Shown: positions 5,691 through 13,048 of the stretch, piece after piece
Layout: the number at the start of each line of letters is the position of its first letter
How positions within the stretch are numbered: position 1 is the stretch's first letter
Source of the DNA: Candidatus Aminicenantes bacterium UBA1061
Lineage (GTDB): Bacteria > Acidobacteriota > Aminicenantia > Aminicenantales > Saccharicenantaceae
Direction of reading: 5' to 3'
Length of the DNA stretch: 14,755 nucleotides
Assembly: GCA_002316315.1 (NCBI GenBank)
Contig: DCDG01000029.1
Span: 4,035-18,789, forward strand
The notes under the pieces: model-generated
What the model saw: only the letters and a program-made list of their open reading frames with translations
Told to the model about the DNA's origin: nothing
The model's database searches: none
Program-made: the position numbers and the translations under genes

Positions 5691-5717
5691 GGGGACAGAG
5701 TATCACGTCCCCTTTTT
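5691..5717 (+). terminator. REP-like palindrome, right copy, doubling as + strand terminator
   Basis: GGGGAC and GTCCCC form a 6-bp GC-rich stem around AGAGTATCAC (5691-5712), followed on the + strand by TTTTT (5713-5717). This is a plausible intrinsic terminator for the nuclease gene upstream. It is the second copy of the element at 3484-3505. On the - strand the same bases encode the final Gly-Thr and stop codon of the RND permease. Confidence 0.6.
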
Positions 5718-8700
5718 AAAAAGGTAATAGAAGGTGGGGGTGGCGATGAGGGACAGCAGAACCGAGATGAGCAGCGCCCCGATGACGGCGATGGCCAGCG
5801 GCTTCAGCATGTCAGCTCCTGAGCCGATGCCATAGGCTAAGGGCAGCAGTCCCAGCGCCGCCGCCAGTGTCGTCATCAGCACCGGCCGCAGCCTCCGCCT
5901 CCCCGACCTGACCAGCGCCTCCCCCAGCGGCACGCCCCGCGCCTGGAGGTGGTTGGTATAATCCATCATCAGAATCCCATTTTTCGCCACGAGCCCGATG
6001 CCAATAATCGCCCCGAGAACCGAGACTACATTAAGCGATGTCCCCGTTAGCCACAGGGCCAGCACCGTGCCGAACATGGCCAGCACCGCCCCCATTACAA
6101 TCGCCAGTGGCTGCAGGAAATTTTTAAATTCGGCCAGCAGCACCGTAAAAACCAGCACAATCGCCATAAACATGACCACCAGCAAATTCCGGAAAGACTC
6201 CTGCTGCTGCTGATAAAGCCCGCCATACTCGATTACCCCGGCCGGAATGGTTTTATCCTGACTAAGAAGTTTCTTGATGTCGGCCATGGCGCTGCCCATA
6301 TCCCGGCCCTCCAGCCTGGCTGTCACGGCCACATCCTGCCTCAAATCCTCTCTCCGTATCTCAAGCTGCCCCGATTCCTCCTTTAAATCCACCACCTGCG
6401 AAAGCTGAATCAACTGGTTGGCCGGCGTCCTTAAGGGCAAATTCCTCAGCATCTCCATTGTCTGGAGATAGCCCGGGTCAACTTTCACTCTGACATCAAC
6501 AATCCGGTCGCCCTGAAGGACATAAGAAGCAGTGCTGCCCAGCATGGCCGTCTCGACCGCCCCACCGATATCCGAGGCAGTCAGGCCAAATCGCTGAGCC
6601 TCAACCGGCTTCAATTTCAAGCTCAGGGCTGAACCGGTATAAACCAGCCCGTTAAAGGTATCAACGACTCCCGGCACTTGCTTTATTTTTTCTTCAATGG
6701 CCGGCGCCATCGCCTTCAGAAAATTAACGTCAGTCGAAAATATCTTGATTTCAATCGGTTGCGGCGCCCACATCAAATCTCCGATTAAATCGCTCAGAAT
6801 ACCTGGAAATTCCCAATTGATGGTGGGCAAAGCGGCATTAAAACGTTGCCTTAATTCCGCTATGACTTCGGCTGTTTTTCTTGGGCGCTTTGGCTTGAGC
6901 TTGACCAGAAAATCCCCGGTGTTTGGCTCGGCAATCGACAGGGCCAGCCTGGCCCCGGTTCGCCTCGAATAGCTCTCGACTTCCGGAACGGTCTTCAGGA
7001 TATCTTCAGCCTGACGTAGCTCGCGGTCAGTTTCGGCCAGACTGGTGCCGGGCGGCGTGAAATAATCAATGACGAAACCGCCTTCATCCATCGGCGGTAA
7101 GAATTCGCTCTGAAGGTGGCGGTAAATAAGGACACCAAGAGCAATGATGAGAAGACACCCGGCCAGTAAGATTTTATAATGTTTGATGGCCGCCCGAACG
7201 CCCGCTTCATAAATTTTAATCAGCGCAGGCAAAAAGCCACCTCTTTCCGAAAAAGCTTCTTCGGCTTCCTCGGTCTCCTCGGCCCTTATCTCGCCGGGGC
7301 TTTCGGCATCTCCTCCCGCTTCTCCTCCGCCGCCTTCCCTCCCGCCTTCGCTTTCACCTTCGCCACCCTTCGCCGCCTTTCTTTTCCTCTCCGGGATGAT
7401 CAACCCGGCCAGCGATGGCGTCAGCGTCATCGCCACCACCAGCGATGTAACCAGCGCCACTGACATGGTAATGGCCAGCGCCCTGAAAAACACACCGGTA
7501 ATGCCGCTCAAAAAAGCCAGCGGAATAAAAACGACGACCGGGGTCAGTGTCGATCCGACCAGCGGCTTAAAGATCTCGCCGATTGATTCCCTGATTGCCG
7601 GCTCCTTATCCGGCATAAATGAAATCTTAGTATGGATAGCTTCAGCCACGACAATCGCATCATCAATAATGAGGCCAATGGCCGAGGCAATTCCACCCAG
7701 AGTCATCAGGTTAAAGGTCAGACCGCTCAACTCCATGGCGGCCAGCGTCACCAGAACCGTCACCGGAATGGCTATAATCGTCAGGAAGGTCATCCGCCAG
7801 TTGCGCAGGAAAAGAAACATAATAAACATCGACAGGATGAGGCCGAAGATAATTGCTTCCCAGACGCTTCCGACCGAAGCACTCACGATTTCCGATTGAT
7901 CATAGAAAAAAGCCAGCTTCATATCGGGTGGAAGTTGCTGCTTTAAATCGGCCAGTTCCCGCCTTAGCTCTTTGGCAATCTGAAGAGTGCTACCATCGGG
8001 CTGGCTATAAATGTTGAGTAGAACGGCATTGACCCCTTCGGCCGTGACCACATTGAAAACCGGGGCCGGCCCCCTCTCGACCCGGGCCACATCTTTGATG
8101 GCCAGCGGATGGCCATTGACTACCGCCACCACCAGCGAAGAAATATCATCCAGGCTGTGCAAACGGCCATCAACCACGGTCAAATAGAGAAAATAATTTT
8201 CCTCATGCATGCCAGTCGAGGTCACTAAATTATTTTTCTCGAGCGCACCGGTAATCTGGTCGAGGGTTAGCCCGGCCGCCTGTAGCCTGACCGGATCAAC
8301 CACCACCTGAAACTCTGGGGTTCGGCCGCCAACCAGATTCACCCGGGCTACACCAGGAATGCGGATAAAGCGCGGCTTTAACTCGTAGCGGGCTATTTCC
8401 CACAGCTCGGTTATATCGCGCTTCGGGCTGATAAGGCTGACGCCCAGAATCGGAAAGGCTGAGAAAGTCAAACGGTAAACAGTCGTCACCGCCGCCGGCG
8501 GCAGGCTGCTTTTTATTTCTGACAGCCGGCCCATGACATAAAGCTCGGACTGAATCATGTCGGCTGACCAGGTGAAATAGACACTGATTTCGGCCGAACC
8601 ACGCCCGGTTGTTGAGCGGATGTTGAGTGAACCGGGAATATCTTTCGTGGCTTCTTCGATCGGCCTGGTAATCGAAGCCATCATCTCCTCAGCCGGCATT

Positions 8701-8930
8701 ACTCCATTATCAATGAGAATTACCACCCGCGGGAAATTGGTCTGCGGGAAAACGGAGGAAGCCAGATTGGTTGCCGCATAAATACCGGCCAGGCAAAGAG
8801 CAATGGCCAAAAAGATAATGAGCGAGCTGTGCTGTCTCGAAAAATCGCCGAGGAAAAGCCCGGTTTTTGATCTCTCGAATTTTTTATCGAGCTCTGAATA
8901 ACCAGAATGTTCTGACAGATTTGGGGCCAT
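5703..8930 (-). CDS. RND-family efflux permease (inner-membrane component)
   Basis: A 1075-residue inner-membrane proton-driven exporter of the AcrB superfamily, full length for the family. It has TM1 near residues 36-56, a large periplasmic loop, a TM2-TM6 block, a second periplasmic loop and a C-terminal TM block. The proton-relay pair is present in AIGLIIDDAIV (Asp-Asp near residue 421), with the partner lysine in GLVAKNGILMMDY. These match drug/hydrophobe (HAE) pumps rather than heavy-metal pumps. Residues about 513-563, between TM6 and TM7 on the cytoplasmic side, are a Gly/Glu-rich low-complexity insert. The gene ends inside a REP-like palindrome. Its start is preceded by a purine-rich leader without a strong ribosome site. 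It is last in the adaptor and TolC gene set. Substrate unknown. Confidence 0.93.
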   Translation of the reverse strand: MAPNLSEHSGYSELDKKFERSKTGLFLGDFSRQHSSLIIFLAIALCLAGIYAATNLASSVFPQTNFPRVVILIDNGVMPAEEMMASITRPIEEATKDIPGSLNIRSTTGRGSAEISVYFTWSADMIQSELYVMGRLSEIKSSLPPAAVTTVYRLTFSAFPILGVSLISPKRDITELWEIARYELKPRFIRIPGVARVNLVGGRTPEFQVVVDPVRLQAAGLTLDQITGALEKNNLVTSTGMHEENYFLYLTVVDGRLHSLDDISSLVVAVVNGHPLAIKDVARVERGPAPVFNVVTAEGVNAVLLNIYSQPDGSTLQIAKELRRELADLKQQLPPDMKLAFFYDQSEIVSASVGSVWEAIIFGLILSMFIMFLFLRNWRMTFLTIIAIPVTVLVTLAAMELSGLTFNLMTLGGIASAIGLIIDDAIVVAEAIHTKISFMPDKEPAIRESIGEIFKPLVGSTLTPVVVFIPLAFLSGITGVFFRALAITMSVALVTSLVVAMTLTPSLAGLIIPERKRKAAKGGEGESEGGREGGGGEAGGDAESPGEIRAEETEEAEEAFSERGGFLPALIKIYEAGVRAAIKHYKILLAGCLLIIALGVLIYRHLQSEFLPPMDEGGFVIDYFTPPGTSLAETDRELRQAEDILKTVPEVESYSRRTGARLALSIAEPNTGDFLVKLKPKRPRKTAEVIAELRQRFNAALPTINWEFPGILSDLIGDLMWAPQPIEIKIFSTDVNFLKAMAPAIEEKIKQVPGVVDTFNGLVYTGSALSLKLKPVEAQRFGLTASDIGGAVETAMLGSTASYVLQGDRIVDVRVKVDPGYLQTMEMLRNLPLRTPANQLIQLSQVVDLKEESGQLEIRREDLRQDVAVTARLEGRDMGSAMADIKKLLSQDKTIPAGVIEYGGLYQQQQESFRNLLVVMFMAIVLVFTVLLAEFKNFLQPLAIVMGAVLAMFGTVLALWLTGTSLNVVSVLGAIIGIGLVAKNGILMMDYTNHLQARGVPLGEALVRSGRRRLRPVLMTTLAAALGLLPLAYGIGSGADMLKPLAIAVIGALLISVLLSLIATPTFYYLFKKGT

Positions 8931-8938
8931 GGCTTTTA

Positions 8939-9000
8939 TCTTTTCTGTTCTCTTTTTTTTCTTTTTTCCAAATGTTTAAATCTTCCTAATTTTTTCGCTT
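8939..9000 (-). other. Purine-rich leader of the RND gene
   Basis: On the - strand this stretch upstream of the permease ATG is almost all A and G, read as CTTTTTT-type runs on the + strand. There is no clear Shine-Dalgarno sequence near the start. It resembles the leaders of cbiQ and cbiO. Confidence 0.4.
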
Positions 9001-9007
9001 TTTCTTA

Positions 9008-9038
9008 GCCCGCCCAGCCGGGCATAATGAGTCATTAT
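9008..9038. promoter_or_regulatory. Hairpin plus 15-bp perfect palindrome between adaptor and permease genes
   Basis: GCCCG-CCCAGC-CGGGC (9008-9023) is followed at once by ATAATGA-G-TCATTAT (9024-9038), a perfect 7-bp dyad around a single G. It sits in the 157-bp gap between the adaptor stop and the permease start. The short-centre palindrome looks like a dimeric regulator site; the hairpin could alter transcript stability. No T-run follows on the - strand, so termination is unlikely. Confidence 0.4.
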
Positions 9039-9087
9039 CGCCAGGTCGTTGTCGTTTATTATCATTTAGTCCTTTATCTGGCTTTGC

Positions 9088-10200
9088 CTAGCTTTGCTTA
9101 TTTAAAATCTTGACTTTAACTTTTTCCGGCAGGGCATAGGCACCGACCGTCACCACCGTCTGGCCTTCTTTAAGACCTTCACCACTCACCTCCACCAACC
9201 CGCCATCGCGAAAGCCGGAGACAACCGGGTGCTGGCTGGCCACGCCATTTTCGACGATGGAAATAACTTCTTTACCTTCCAGTCGAACCAGGCTTTCTAC
9301 CGGCACGGCCAGGCAATTCTCGTGGGCAGCGGCCACAATTTTAAGGCTCAGAAATTTTCCCGGAGTAAGACCGGAGCCGGCCGGAACCGCCACCCTGACC
9401 AGAACTGTATCCGTCTGGGGATCAATATCTCTGCTGACAAAAGTGACCCGGGCCCTAATCGGACCGGTGCTGCTAATAAAGCTTCCGCCGGCTGCCACAG
9501 CCGGGCTCAGCTCAGCCTCCTGACCCGGCCGGAGCCAGGCCCCTTCCCCGCTTGGCACGCGGGCTGACACCACCAGCCGGTTAAGATCAACCACTTCGGC
9601 CAGCGGGCGGTTTGGCTCGACATTCTGCCCTAAAGAGACCTCTATTTTCGTCAGATAGCCGGAGATAGGAGATTTGAGTTCAAGGTAAGACAGGTCGGTC
9701 TCAGCTGAAGCCAGGTTTCCTTCCGCCTGGTGGAGCGCCGCTTCTGCCGCCCTGAAATCCCTGATGGAGGTGGCTTCGCCGCTCAGCAGCTGTTTCTGCC
9801 GCTCATAAGTATCGCGGGCAAGCTCCACTTCTTTTTGAGCTTTAAGAACAGCAATCCGGGCCATACGCGTATCAAAGCGGAAGAGAAGCTGTCCTTCTTT
9901 TACTTCCTGACCTTCCCTGGCCAGCGCCTCGGTCAGAACGCCTCCCACCGGTGAGGAAATAAGAGCCAGGGCGCCTTTCTGGCTCTCGCCTGGTGGTTCG
10001 GGTTCAACCTGGCCATAAGCCTGGACATAGCGGTGAAGGGTTGTTTTCACTATCTGGCTGACTTGGACCGAGACTTCAGGATTGACCGCCTCTTCACCGG
10101 ACGGGCCCTTTCGGCCGAAGAGCAGCCAGCCCAGAAAAATCACGGCCGCCGCTATGATTATAATAATAAGGATAGTGGTTGTTTTCTTTTTCGGACTCAT
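9088..10200 (-). CDS. RND efflux periplasmic adaptor (HlyD/AcrA family)
   Basis: A 370-residue membrane-fusion protein that links the RND permease to the outer-membrane factor. A basic start (SPKKK) and one hydrophobic helix (about 8-28) anchor it in the inner membrane; there is no lipobox Cys. The lipoyl-like half-motifs lie around 77-112 (SSPVGGVL, EGQEVKEGQLLFRFD) and 175-205 (LKSPISGYLTKIEVSLGQ). Between them is an alpha-helical coiled-coil hairpin (about 113-172, KAQKEVELARDTYERQK and AAEAALHQAEGNL). Beta-barrel and membrane-proximal domains follow. The start ATG overlaps the upstream TolC-family stop codon as ATGA, so the two are translationally coupled; AGGA lies 9 bp upstream of the start. 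Confidence 0.92.
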   Translation of the reverse strand: MSPKKKTTTILIIIIIAAAVIFLGWLLFGRKGPSGEEAVNPEVSVQVSQIVKTTLHRYVQAYGQVEPEPPGESQKGALALISSPVGGVLTEALAREGQEVKEGQLLFRFDTRMARIAVLKAQKEVELARDTYERQKQLLSGEATSIRDFRAAEAALHQAEGNLASAETDLSYLELKSPISGYLTKIEVSLGQNVEPNRPLAEVVDLNRLVVSARVPSGEGAWLRPGQEAELSPAVAAGGSFISSTGPIRARVTFVSRDIDPQTDTVLVRVAVPAGSGLTPGKFLSLKIVAAAHENCLAVPVESLVRLEGKEVISIVENGVASQHPVVSGFRDGGLVEVSGEGLKEGQTVVTVGAYALPEKVKVKILNKQS

Positions 10201-11738
10201 GGTTTTTTGTCCTTTGTTTTTTCTTTAGCGGCCGCGGCGGTGGCGGTCTGGCCCTGAGTCTCGCGTTCGTCATGAGCCTGACCAACCTCATGGCTGCCCC
10301 GGTCAAGAGTGTAAAGCCAGTCTTTCATCTGAAGCGGGCTCTGCAGGATATTTTCAAGCTCAATTGTAGCCTGCTGCGCTTCCGCCAGAGTCTCCAGCCT
10401 GGCCAGAGAGGATGCCGTCAGTTCCAGATTTAAATTGAGAAAATCATATTTAGATATTTCACCGGCCTGAAGCTTTCTGGAGGCTACGGCTTTTTGAGCT
10501 TCAAGATGTTGAAGCAGCTCATCTGACAGCAAAACCTTTTGCCCCGCGGCCCGTACGTTCTGAATAGATTTTTCCAGGTCAGAAATAACTGCCGCCTGGA
10601 GTTCAAGAAACTCAGCTGCTTTTTCACGGCGCCTGGCTTCGGCTTCAGCAATCGGCCCGCGGTTTCGATTAAAAATGGGAAGCTCAAACGACAGGCCGAT
10701 AGTCCATTTATTATCGGTCTGGTCCAGCTGATAGTCGGGGCTCAGAGTTATATCCGGATATTGTCTGGCAATTTCGAGGTGCAGGTCAGCTTCGGCCGCG
10801 GCATATTCAGATAGAAGACTCAAAATGTCGGCCCGGTTGGTGAGTGCCTGTCGTCTCAGCTCACCAGCGGGTATATCGGTCGCTACCTTTTCCAGATCAT
10901 CGAAAGAAATTTTTGCCGAGTCGACAGCCTCAGGACCTAAGCCTAAAGCTGATGCTAAATTGACCTTCGCCTGACGAACCATTTTTTGAGCTTCGATGAG
11001 ATCAAGCTGGCTGGTTTCAAGAGCGAGACGACTTTGAGTCAGTTCATAGCCAGAGACATCACCGGCCGCCTTTTTCAGCTCCATGAGCTTAACCAGCTCT
11101 TTCTGTATCCGAATTTGTTCGTCCAGAAGGCTTAGTTTTTTCTCGCTGATGTATAAATCCAGGAGAGACTGACGCAGGGTACTTCTGACCTGCCAGGCGG
11201 CAGCGAGAATATTGTAGCGGGCGGCATCGGATAGGTGGCGGGCTTCGCTTATTCTCAAGCCGCGTTTCCCGGCAACTTCTATCGGGATATCGAGTGAAAC
11301 CTCCGGCATCCAGGGCGTGATCAGATCCCGGGGTGTCGTCGAATTGTAACCGATTCTCGGGCCGATGACCGGATTGGGAACTTGAGCAGCCGTGAGGCGC
11401 CCGGCTCTAGCCACTGCCCACTGAGCTCGGGCTGTATCGAGCTGAGGATTAAAATAGAAGGCAACCAGAGTAAGAGATTTTAAGTCCCAGACTTCAGGCG
11501 GCCAGGAATCGACTTCATGATTGGCGATTAAAAACTGGCCGAGTTCAGGCGAATCGAGATGCCGTTCTTCATACTGAGCTAAACTTTTCTGGACAGTGAT
11601 GGGGCGCGCCTGGTAATGAACACAGGAGAAAGAGGTAGCAAGAAAGAGCACCGCCAGTGTCAGGGCATTAATCATCCGGCGCGCTCGAGAGGAAGTTTTT
11701 ATGTTCATGCCCTTCAATCTCTTATTTTTGTTTCTCAT
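10197..11738 (-). CDS. TolC/OprM-family outer-membrane efflux lipoprotein
   Basis: A 513-residue outer-membrane factor forming the exit duct of the RND pump. The N-terminal hydrophobic segment ends in TSFSC, putting a lipidated cysteine at residue 39, as in OprM-type factors. The body contains the two repeated helical OEP domains: long Ala/Leu/Glu-rich helices and tip motifs such as GPRIGYNSTTP and LSFELPIFNRNRG. The C-terminal ~35 residues (after LYTLDRG) are a His/Glu/Gln/Ala/Lys-rich tail that looks like low-complexity extension. The first ATG has no ribosome site. An in-frame ATG at 11708 (residue 11), preceded by GAAGGGC and giving a more typical signal peptide, may be the true start. 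It lies 75 bp after the PepSY gene. Confidence 0.9.
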   Translation of the reverse strand: MRNKNKRLKGMNIKTSSRARRMINALTLAVLFLATSFSCVHYQARPITVQKSLAQYEERHLDSPELGQFLIANHEVDSWPPEVWDLKSLTLVAFYFNPQLDTARAQWAVARAGRLTAAQVPNPVIGPRIGYNSTTPRDLITPWMPEVSLDIPIEVAGKRGLRISEARHLSDAARYNILAAAWQVRSTLRQSLLDLYISEKKLSLLDEQIRIQKELVKLMELKKAAGDVSGYELTQSRLALETSQLDLIEAQKMVRQAKVNLASALGLGPEAVDSAKISFDDLEKVATDIPAGELRRQALTNRADILSLLSEYAAAEADLHLEIARQYPDITLSPDYQLDQTDNKWTIGLSFELPIFNRNRGPIAEAEARRREKAAEFLELQAAVISDLEKSIQNVRAAGQKVLLSDELLQHLEAQKAVASRKLQAGEISKYDFLNLNLELTASSLARLETLAEAQQATIELENILQSPLQMKDWLYTLDRGSHEVGQAHDERETQGQTATAAAAKEKTKDKKP

Positions 11739-11813
11739 TTTAATTTTATTAACATCTGATTAACCAACGCTGAAGATTTAAATCGTCTATCCACCCCGAA
11801 GCCATCTTTAGAC

Positions 11814-12542
11814 TTATTTAATCTCTTCCTTCTCCCTGGCCACAATCTGACCGGTGGTGACATCGACTTGAATTTCATTTATTTCCCGGGCTTGAGGTGA
11901 AGGTAAAATATCAAAGCTATAAATGATTTTGCCATTTTCTTTTTCCAGCTCGGCACTGAGGACAAAGCCGGGGCTGTCAGCCAGGGCCGTCTTGATGGCC
12001 TGGGCGAGGCTGATTTTGACAGCCGGAACTAACTCACTGAGATTTTGCTCTTTCTCTTCGCCCGCGGCTTCTTCCTTTTCTTCTTCGGTTTCTTTGACGG
12101 CCTTAGCTTCTTTGGCTTTTCCAGCTTCTTTGCTTTCCTTAGTTGTGGCGGCTACCTTTGCCTCTTTGTCGGCTTTCTCCTCTTGCTCTTCCTCTTCACC
12201 TCCGGACAGCTTTTCTTCCTCTTTGCTCAGCACCTTGCCGGTCAGGGCATCAATATGAATTTCAGTTATTTTCTGACTCTGGGCTGAGGGCAAAATATCA
12301 AAGCTATAAATCAGCTGGCTTTTTTCCTTTTCCAGTTCGGCGTTAGTTACAACTCCAGGTGCTTCTTTGGTAGCAGTCAGCACTGCCTCTAACATGGCGA
12401 CCCGGGCAGCGCCAGCCAGAACCCGCGGGTCATGACTTTTAGATTCTTTCGACTCCTGAGCTTGAAGACTCAGCCCCAGACCCAGGCTGACCATGAGTAT
12501 CACGGCAAAGATAGTAACGGCGAAAAGTTTTGATTTTTTCAT
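11814..12542 (-). CDS. Secreted protein with two PepSY domains
   Basis: A 242-residue protein. The start is the ATG at 12542, where AGGAGA lies about 5 bp upstream and a classic signal peptide follows (MKKSKLF, hydrophobic core, probable cleavage after Ala28). Two PepSY-like units (about 51-105 and 174-236) share the core IYSFDILPS, followed by a strand and TGK or TGQ. They are joined by a ~60-residue Lys/Glu/Ala-rich linker (107-170) that is probably an extended or helical spacer. A 20-bp stretch is identical in the two units (11905-11924 and 12292-12311). PepSY domains are often inhibitory or sensory and are often encoded beside two-component systems. Here the gene sits between a histidine kinase and an efflux operon, suggesting a periplasmic modulator. 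Confidence 0.85.
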   Translation of the reverse strand: MKKSKLFAVTIFAVILMVSLGLGLSLQAQESKESKSHDPRVLAGAARVAMLEAVLTATKEAPGVVTNAELEKEKSQLIYSFDILPSAQSQKITEIHIDALTGKVLSKEEEKLSGGEEEEQEEKADKEAKVAATTKESKEAGKAKEAKAVKETEEEKEEAAGEEKEQNLSELVPAVKISLAQAIKTALADSPGFVLSAELEKENGKIIYSFDILPSPQAREINEIQVDVTTGQIVAREKEEIK

Positions 12543-13048
12543 AAAAATCTCCTTTCTATTCAGGCTAACCAGGCCAGAGCTCAGACTGACGGATAAAAGC
12601 TCATTTCTACGATAGGAGTTTAAGCTTGCGAACCTTAAGCCAGGATTAATTTTTGCTGCAGCTAACAACTTTTTTTATTCAGCTTTTTATTCAAATCTAT
12701 TCGTCTCGCGAGATAGAATTGCCTGCTTCAGGGATCTGATTTTCGGATTCCCTGCCTTTCCCTGAGACAGCGGGTAGAGTTGGCTGGCGAAGAACAAAAA
12801 AGTGATACTGATAAATTATTGTTATTTTATATCGATCGCTCATCTTCCAGACGGGCGGTGCTAGCGCCTACAAAAAAGACGGGGCTCGGCCGGACTTACC
12901 ACACCGGCAATTCTTGTCCTTATTTACCTTTAAGACGCCCGGTCGGTTTCCCGATTTCCGACTCTTCGAATTTTTCAGCTACCAGCAAGGTTCACTTTGC
13001 TTACTTCTTAAGCACCGGTCAAAGGTAAGAGCCCAGCTTTTTAACTGC
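12543..13048. other. 506-bp gap between kinase and PepSY genes
   Basis: I see no convincing gene on either strand; an 82-codon + strand frame (12780-13028) starts at TTG and has no recognisable features. The part nearest the PepSY gene contains the repeated TTAAGC pair. An imperfect hairpin, AGGGATC with GATTCCCT, lies near 12732-12755. The gap is large enough to hold a separate promoter for the efflux genes, but I cannot point to a good -35/-10 pair. Confidence 0.5.
12620..12640. promoter_or_regulatory. Candidate regulator site upstream of PepSY/efflux genes
   Basis: TTAAGC occurs at 12620-12625 and 12635-12640. Within the same stretch TTAAG and CTTAA also form an inverted pair. It lies about 80-100 bp upstream of the PepSY start. 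OmpR-type regulators bind repeated half-sites, but usually 10-11 bp apart, so the 15-bp spacing makes this weak. Confidence 0.2.

Noticed and set aside
5703..8930. Heavy-metal (CusA/CzcA) efflux pump that would pair with the nickel genes
   Set aside because: The TM4 motif AIGLIIDDAIV and the VAKNGIL motif match drug-type RND pumps; metal pumps usually show DG or DA patterns and no AKN. Only the CusS-like kinase hints at metals.
11814..12668. PepSY protein starting at 12668 with a 42-residue extension
   Set aside because: The ATG at 12542 has an AGGAGA ribosome site and begins a classic signal peptide; the upstream extension would bury it.
12780..13028. 82-codon + strand gene between PepSY and kinase
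   Set aside because: It starts at TTG, has no family features and opposes the surrounding genes.
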